Positions 57,159 through 64,000 of a DNA stretch of 64,000 nt are shown here, in pieces. A model generated the notes under the pieces. That model ran no database searches and was not told where the DNA came from. It saw only the letters and a list, made by a program, of their open reading frames with translations. The stretch's first letter is position 1; the number at the start of each line of letters is the position of its first letter. The DNA lies in assembly GCA_002102555.1 (NCBI GenBank), contig MCFL01000001.1:248001-312000 (forward strand), given 5' to 3'. The translations under genes and the position numbers were made by a program. The DNA is from Catenaria anguillulae PL171. Taxonomy: Eukaryota > Blastocladiomycota > Blastocladiomycetes > Blastocladiales > Catenariaceae.

Positions 57159-59025
57159 TTGGTCGAGTCGAATTGGCAGTGGTCCGCTTTGACCAATCGT
57201 AATGTTTGTTTGTAGAGCGGCGGAGAACATTTTCAAGCGCATTGTCTCGTCAGCCATGCTTGATCTGGACGGCACGTTGTCGTCCTTGGCGGAAAGCATC
57301 TTTCACGGTGAATTTGTTTGAGCATCGTCATGTATCAATGCATGCTGAGTCGCATCTTTCGCATTGCATGATCCGACCCACCCTACACCTCCACGCACTG
57401 GCCACAGCTTCCCCAACTGGCCACGCCGTTGTCGAAGATAACAAGCGTATCCACACGGCGGATCCGAAATTGAAAGTTTTGTTCACGGTTTCTTAGGACT
57501 GCTGCGGCGTCCGGCCTTCAACATCACCCCGATGACATATGACCCGTCCTTCTCGTTTCGACGCTGTTAATACGTGTTGTAAAGTCCTCTCCTATGAAAT
57601 GGGTGTCGTTTGTCTGTGATTTGTTACTACCAGGGGAACTCCTATCATATGCTCATATTGGACGATCTCGGCCATTCCAAAACTGTCCAGTCCCGACCTG
57701 GGCAATTGTTCATCCCAACCGTTTTGGCGGTGGTTCCAACACACTACCTCGCACTCAAAGTCGAGCTCATCTACGCCGCCAGCGATGAGCCGATTCCATA
57801 GCTCCCATGACATTATTCCAGAAATATTACTAGCATTCGATGGCATGCTGCAGTGCCCACCACTGCCATTAGGTCCGGCACCGCCAAGTTTGCCGCCTTT
57901 GACTGGTGATTTTTGTTGTGAATCTGAGACTCTCGCCACTCATGTGGTTGTGCGAGTCCTGAGGTACAAATTTTTGACAGGTGCCATCAGTCAAGTTGTA
58001 AGAACCACTTGCAAAGAGTTGCAACATTGAGAAGACATAAAAGAACCAATCGTGGGCGGTGATCACTCAAGGAAAAACTTTCAGGAGACAACATTGAGAC
58101 TAGTTGAGTATCGTTTTCGGACTGGGAACAAAAATGATTCACTTTTTTTGGTTTCAAAGTTCGCTTCCTGCCGACGTGCGAACCTCCATTCTGCAGTGAT
58201 GGACGAGCCTCCCGCAAGTGGCGACGGCTGAGAAAGCAGGAAGTACACGACGGAATGGAGCCGAGGTACGAGCACACATGACTGGTTTGGCGTAAGTCGA
58301 TGACTGTTCCGGCCGATGGTGAGTGGACGCCGAAAATGACACAGGAATCGCTCGATGGCGATGCTTTACCCATGTTGAGAATGCACCAACCTTCACTTGT
58401 GATCGCTGGAGGAGCGGCTGAATAGCTCGGAGAATGTGTCGCCGAGCGTTTCTGTGCCGACTTGCGAGGTTTCAGCGCTGGAGAGGTGGCTGCGTCGGCA
58501 GCTCGAGCGTCGACGATTCGGTGTTGGTAATCGTCGCGACGGATGAGAGAAACAAAACCCGCAGATTTTCATGTTGTGTTCCGAGGTTGGTTTGTTGAGG
58601 TCAATCACAGACCCATGCTTGCCAGCGTACCTGAGATATCCTCAAGTATGAAAGGCGTACCATAGTGCACGTTGAGCGTAGCTGATCTGCAAATCCATTC
58701 TTGGTATGATAGAAGCCTTGCCACCGATTTCACTGATAATCCAAATGCATTCGAAGCACGACAACGATCTTCACAGGTTTCAAACGTGACAAGAGAACTG
58801 ATGTGGGGCAAAGGTGAAGACAAGAAGGCAAGGGAGGAGCAATGACAACACCCAAACTTTGCAAGCAAGACGCGAGCTTGTTGAGATGGCGGGAGACAAC
58901 AAAGGCAAAAGCATAGGAAGCGACAAGACATTGGGAACGACAAAAAGGAAAAAACTTTGGGCAGCCAAAGGCTTCCGACAAAAACTCATACGGGCGCAAC
59001 AAGAGCACACACATCTCGATCACAC
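57159..59025. other. Convergent intergenic region
   Basis: About 1.9 kb, between the convergent ends of the unknown basic gene and glycogen phosphorylase. Open frames are short on both strands, and I found no RNA gene or repeat. Confidence 0.45.
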
Positions 59026-60008
59026 TTACTCGTCCTCGCCAGCAAGCGCCGCGACCGGATCCTCATCGCCCATTGGGCACGGCTCGGCATGCCAGATGCG
59101 CTTGGCGTAATCGGCGACGGCGCGATCCGACGAGAAAAAGCCCATGCCGGCCGTGGCGTTGATGCACTTCTTCGTCCACTCGTTCTGGTTGCGGTACTCC
59201 TTCTCGGCCTTGCCCAGGGCCTCCAAGTAGGACGAAAAGTCGTGTGACAAGATGTAAAAGTCGCCGCCCGATGTCAACGTCTGGACGAGCGGGCCAAACT
59301 GGCGCGTCTGCGGCGGCGCCGACACCGTGGTGGCCCCGGGCACCATAGTGGTGATGGAGGCCGGGTGTGCGGGCGGGTCCGTGTCAAACTTGCCCTCCGA
59401 AATGGCCGTCAGCACCAGCTCGAGCTTGGGGTCCATCTTGACCGAGCGGTAACGTTGGCGATGGCGAATGTCGTCCACCTCGTGGGCGAGCGCGCCAAAG
59501 AAGAAGATGTTTTCCTTGCCGATTTCGTCACCAATCTCAATGTTGGCGCCGTCAACGGTACCGACTAGTATCGAGACACACGCGTCATGAGTAGTGTCAG
59601 TAAGCCCGAAAAGGAAACTGCACCTTAATCCTCAAGAACCCAAAGAAAGTGAAGCAGCGTACCAATGATGGACGAGTTGAGCACAAACTTCATGTTGGAC
59701 GTGCCCGACGCCTCGGTACCGGCCGTGGAAATATGCTGCGAGATATCGGCAGCGGGAATGATGATCTCGGCCAACGACACATTGTAATCGCGCACAAACA
59801 CAACCTGCAAGTACTTGTTCACGTCGGCATCGTTGTTGATGACCTTGGCCACATTGTTGATCAACAAGATGATGAGCTTGGCCATGTAGTAGCCCGGCGC
59901 GGCCTTGCCGCCGAAAATCACCACCTTGGGCACCACGTGCTTGACGCGCTCGGCCTCGGGCATGCGCTTGATCTCATAGTAGCGGTAAATGACGCCCAAA
60001 ATGTTCAT

Positions 60009-60041
<33 letters not shown>

Positions 60042-62128
60042 TTGCACATCAAACATGGCGTCCGTCGATACGGTCAGGCCCTGCTGCTTGTAAATGAGAT
60101 CGGCCAGGCGTTGCTTGTTGGCCTTCTTGATGGCGCGCCATTGCTCTTGCACCTTGGCGTCGCCTGCATGAGCCTTGAGCTTTTTGAGCAAGGTCAGGTC
60201 GTGGTGCCAGCCGTTACCGACCAGTTGCGTGACAAGGCTGGCCAGGGCGGGGTTGGCCTGGTTCAACCAGCGGCGGGGCGTGATACCGTTGGTCACGTTG
60301 GTAAACTTTTGCTCACCAAACATTTCGGCAAAGTCCTTGAAGATCATGTTCTTGACCAGAGCAGAGTGCAAGGCTGCGACACCGTTGACCGTGTGCGAGG
60401 CAATGACGGCCAAGTGTGCCATACGAATGCGTTGGGGCGACGACTCTTCAATGATGGACATGCGGCGGAGGCGGTCGCGGTCATTGGGGAACTTCTTTTC
60501 CACTTCTTGCAGGAAGAAGAGGTTGATGTCAAAGATGATGGCCAAGTGGCGCGGCAACAGCTCTTGCATGAGGGGCACGGGCCACGTCTCGAGGGCCTCG
60601 GGCAACACCGTGTGATTGGTGAAGGCAAATGTGCGCGTGACAATGTCCCAAGCCTCGTCCCAGTCGAGTCCCTCGAGATCGACAAGGCGGCGTTGCAGTT
60701 CGACGGCAGCCATGGTCGGGTGCGTGTCGTTGAGTTGGACAGCGACCTGGTCCGGGAAATCGGCCCAGGGCCGGTTGGTCTTCTTGAACCGGCGAATCAC
60801 GTCCTTGAGCGTGGCGCACACGAGGAAGTACTGCTGCTTGAGACGCAACTCCTTGCCCATGTTGTGGTTGTCGTTCGGGTACAAGATGGACGTGATGTTC
60901 TCGGCACGCTGCTGCTCCTCGACCGACTTTTCGTAGTTGCCGGCGTTGAAGGACCCGAGATCAAATTGCTTGGTGGGCTTACTCGACCACAAGCGAATGT
61001 TGAGGCACGTCCTGTTGTTGTAGCCAGGAATCGGCACGTCGTAAGCCACGGCCTGCACCTTGTCGCCGCCCTCCCACTTCCAGCGCTCGTTGCCAACCGC
61101 GTCCGTGTACCGCGTGCAGTGGCCGTAGAACCGCACCTCGTACACGACATCCAAGCGTGGCACCTCCCAAGGGTTGCCGTAGTTGAGCCAAAAGTCGGGG
61201 AACTCGCTTTGGTGGCCGTCGACAATGCTTTGCTTGAAGATACCGTACGTGTAGCGCAAGCCGTAGCCCCAGGCAGGGTACTCGAGGCACGCCAGCGAGT
61301 CCATGTAGCATGCCGCCAAGCGGCCAAGACCGCCGTTGCCAAGTGCCGCGTCTTCTTCTTCGGGCAGCAGGTCCTCCATGCGGAATCCGAGCGATTGCAG
61401 GGCAGAGCCGTACTTGTCCTTGAGGTTGAGCGAAAGCAGGGCATTGTCGAGCGAGCGGCCCAACAAGAATTCGAGCGACATGTAGTAGACGCGCTTGGGG
61501 TCCTTGAGGGTGTGCGTCTGTTCAAGGCAAAGGAAAGAAAAATAAAAAAACGCGTGCAAAGGTTATGTGTGAGATTGTGTATGAGGAGAGATCAGAATCG
61601 GCGATCGAAATCAAAGTGGCGGCGTGCAACACGACCGACCGTGGGCTGGCGGCGATCGCGTCGACGTTGCGATACGCGGTGTGCAATCCTCGATAAAGTG
61701 TTGTTGCCGCCGCCGCCGCCGCATCGGGGCCGCTGGCTACCGTCCGTCCCTGTCAACTGCGAAAAATCACGAAAAGAAAAGAGGGGCTGTTCGTATCCTA
61801 CCTGCTGGGTAATGTTCCACCGCTCAATCAGCAAGTCGCGGACGGAATGCGCCGTGGCCTGGTAGGCGGCAAAGTTGTCCATGTTGAAGACGGTGCGAGC
61901 GAGTGTCGAGGTTGCATGCTTGATGATGGACTGCTGGATATGTTCGAGATCCTGCGGGTCGACGGCCGTAAGCTTTTGCCAGAGCTTGACCACGTCGCGC
62001 TTGACGCGGGCGAGCTGGTCGCGGCCAGGGCCCGTGAAGTTGCGCTTGTGGTTGTACTGCGTGTGCAGGTCGTCCTCGGAGCGGCCCTGCATTTTGATGC
62101 GCGGGTTGTTGAGCGACATGGGCGACAT
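59026..62128 (-). CDS. GPH1: Glycogen phosphorylase
   Basis: Exons 62128-61802, 61517-59663 and 59564-59026 join to 906 residues, normal for the fungal enzyme. Releases glucose-1-phosphate from glycogen with pyridoxal phosphate. Landmarks include [81 protein letters not shown] and the PLP-binding [13 protein letters not shown], in which the Lys forms the Schiff base. The last intron splits [12 protein letters not shown]. Intron 1 is unusually long for the window (284 nt). The C-terminus has a Gly/Ala/Thr-containing insertion (about residues 790-815) before the final domain. The first Met (62128, MSPMSLNN) is taken as start; Met at 62119 is an alternative. Confidence 0.97.
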
Positions 62129-63199
62129 TGTGTGATCTGTAGGAGTGCAAGTTGGGTCAGTGAGAAGCAAGAGGCGTTCGGGGTGCGGCCGAGGCGGAGG
62201 AGTGGGCACATACATTGGGTTCAGAGCAAAGCAGAGCAGAGAATAGAGGTGGTCGGTTTGTACTATGGTTGGACAAGAGGTGTCAACCAGCAACAGCGAG
62301 AGAGAGGGTCTTGTCGCGGTTTTGGCTTTTCGCTGACCTGTGTGTTCGGTGTTGGGTGGACGCGTCGATCTCACACTGCTCTGGCTGGCGGAAGTGGAAT
62401 CAGACTTTGGGCATGGATAACTTTACTTTGCCAGATGCAAAACAAGCCGAGTCGACAGAGCCAAGTCAAGTCGGAGGGACCGGCTGCTGGCCGGGATAAG
62501 GCGGGTTTTATAGGGCTGAGAAAATGGGACTCAATGTCCAATACAGGTGACGGCAACCCTGCGGAGACAGAGTGTCGATGTGACTGACCGCCAGTGCGTC
62601 TTCGATCGTCTCTCACCGTCAACCAACTGGTCTGTCCCAGAGGTCGTGCCAACGTCCATAGGTAGGTGTCTGCGCGTTCTGTCATGAAATTGTGCGCAAA
62701 CTCCAAAAGCTGCTCAAAGATGACTGCCCTCTCAAACTCTAAATAATAGCTTGCCTGAGCATGGATAGTGATCAGTTCCTTTTGAGACTCATCATGGAGC
62801 CAGCATGAAAGCAATGTCGACCATTAAGAGTATCATTGGTACCGACCTGAGGGCGCTTGGCCAGGACAGCAGGCCCGGTGGTCGATCGATGTGGTGCTTG
62901 CTCGCGAGGAACGAGGAATCATCGCTCGACATCGCCCTTGCCTTTTCTTTTGAAATGCACGGGCTGGGTCAAAAGGCCAAAGTCTCGAGGATGGGAGTCG
63001 GGACGTGAGTGCACGTGGGCAGATGCGGGTCATGTTGGAAATCAACTTGGGTTATGTAGACCTGATTCACTTCTCTCGTCTCCGCTCCAACCATTGGCAT
63101 CCCTACGTGTTGATGTTACAGACCGACCGGAATCCATGAGCCTTTGAGCGCCCGTCCATGTAAGTCGTCCCAGCCACGACCCACACCTCAACCCCTCCA
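62129..63199. promoter_or_regulatory. Divergent intergenic region
   Basis: About 1.1 kb between divergent starts (62128 minus and 63200 plus). No gene or repeat stands out. Both promoters should lie here. Confidence 0.45.
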
Positions 63200-64000
63200 A
63201 TGTCGTCGTCCTACACCACGGAACCGGCCACGCGCGGCCAAGTCATCCTGCACACCTCCAAAGGGCCCATCGACATTGTGCTGTGGCCCAAAGAAGCCCC
63301 ACTCGCAACCCGCAACCTGATCCAGCTCGCCCTCGACGGGTATTACGACGGATGCATCTTCCACCGGCTCGTACCAGGGTTTATCCTGCAGGGCGGCGAC
63401 CCGACAGGCACGGGCCACGGCGGCGAATCGGCCACGGGTGCCAAGCTGCCCATTGAAACGCACCAGCGCCTCAAGTTTAATCGGCGCGGCCTCGTGGCGC
63501 TCGCTGATGGGTTCTCCCAGTTTTTCATTACGCTCGACAAGACGCCCGAGCTCGATGGCAAGCACACGCTCATGGGCAAGGTTGTCGGCGATACCCTGTT
63601 CAATGTACTGGACATGGCCAATGCACCCGTGGACGCAAACGAACGGCCGACCAATCCAGTTCGGATTGAGCGGGTCGAGGTGGTCGACAATCCGTTCGAG
63701 GACATTGTTCCCAGGGCAAATGTGGCGGCACGTGCAGTGAATGCGAGGGTGGAGGCTGAAAAGGCGGCCAGGGGAGAAAAGAGTGTAGCCGGTGTGCTGG
63801 CAAAGAAACCGACAAAGCGCACGCGAGCGTTACTGTCCTTTGGGGAGGACGAAGAGGATCAAGGAGGCAGTGCAATGGAGAGCAACAAGAAGGCAGCCAA
63901 GAAGCCGAGGAAGGTGATGATGTCGGCGATTGATGCCCAAGAGCAGCTCACAGGCGCAAGTACCGAGGCGCCATCAAGATCGTCTGAATTGACAGCTCCT
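63200..64000 (+). CDS. CWC27: CWC27-like cyclophilin of the spliceosome (5' part)
   Basis: Starts at Met 63200 and runs off the right edge, 267 codons seen and no intron. CWC27 is a cyclophilin-type peptidyl-prolyl isomerase domain protein of the spliceosome. Seen: TRGQVILHTSKGPIDIVLWP, YYDGCIFHRLVPGFILQGGD, PTGTGHGGESATGAKLPIE, RLKFNRRGLVAL and DELGKHT-like PELDGKHTLMGKVVGD. Family-specific parts follow the isomerase domain: NPFEDIVPR and RALLSFGEDEED. At the position of the active cyclophilin's Trp there is Glu, as in other CWC27 proteins with weak or no isomerase activity. The loop before SQFF is about five residues shorter than usual. The rest of the gene is outside the window. Confidence 0.92.
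   Translation, partial: MSSSYTTEPATRGQVILHTSKGPIDIVLWPKEAPLATRNLIQLALDGYYDGCIFHRLVPGFILQGGDPTGTGHGGESATGAKLPIETHQRLKFNRRGLVALADGFSQFFITLDKTPELDGKHTLMGKVVGDTLFNVLDMANAPVDANERPTNPVRIERVEVVDNPFEDIVPRANVAARAVNARVEAEKAARGEKSVAGVLAKKPTKRTRALLSFGEDEEDQGGSAMESNKKAAKKPRKVMMSAIDAQEQLTGASTEAPSRSSELTAP

Noticed and set aside
59649-61865. Plus-strand frame of 738 codons opposite glycogen phosphorylase
   Set aside because: It is the reverse of a strongly conserved, codon-biased gene. The lack of stops is explained by third-position GC preference, and the product has no recognisable domain.

Overview
The window is nuclear DNA of a fungus, most likely an early-diverging (chytrid- or blastocladian-type) lineage. 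Genes are GC-rich and carry short introns (about 60-100 nt) with GTRNGT donors and CTAAC-type branch points. Fungal orthologues are clear: a SLT2-type cell-wall-integrity MAP kinase, a YCK-type casein kinase 1, a fungal Ras, ATG14, COX11, RRP4, CWC27 and glycogen phosphorylase. A class C (GABA-B-like) seven-helix receptor argues against Dikarya. The phylum is an inference; no marker gene settles it.

Layout. 1-1118 is the 3' end of an unrecognised multi-exon gene. 1551-9170 is a DNA transposon of about 7.6 kb bounded by imperfect ~70-bp terminal inverted repeats. It carries a Tnp2-type transposase on the minus strand and a divergently transcribed, spliced accessory gene ending in a long Gln/Pro/Val repeat array. 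A relic resembling a C48 (Ulp1-like) cysteine protease lies just beyond it (about 9954-10775, minus). 11.7-12.6 kb is RAS; 14.3-16.2 kb holds two tandem MAPEG paralogues; 16.6-17.5 kb an unknown disordered protein; 17.6-21.4 kb a GRDP/DUF1399-like protein; 21.8-23.0 kb a SprT/Spartan-like metalloprotease; 24.2-27.3 kb an unusually long ATG14-like protein; 29.0-30.5 kb casein kinase 1; 32.0-34.6 kb an F-box/LRR protein; 34.9-39.1 kb an ankyrin-type repeat protein; 39.6-41.1 kb the MAP kinase, divergent from COX11 (41.9-42.8 kb); 43.0-44.0 kb RRP4; 45.2-48.8 kb the receptor, which has a C-terminal PH-like domain; 49.7-51.2 kb an auxin-efflux-carrier-family transporter; 51.5-52.8 kb a secreted His-Gly-repeat protein with a duplicated domain; 53.0-55.4 kb an ABCG half transporter; 55.9-57.2 kb an unknown basic protein; 59.0-62.1 kb glycogen phosphorylase; from 63.2 kb to the edge, CWC27.

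Exon joins were worked out by hand. For every host gene called with introns the spliced length is a whole number of codons, which supports the models. Apart from the transposon the genes are ordinary host genes with no operon-like logic. Several are signalling parts (Ras, CK1, MAPK, GPCR), but nothing in the sequence shows that their proximity matters.

The most unusual items are the transposon's accessory gene, whose repeat array is open in several frames on both strands, the receptor-PH fusion, an ankyrin gene whose introns fall at the same codon of successive repeats, and the secreted protein with a duplicated domain.
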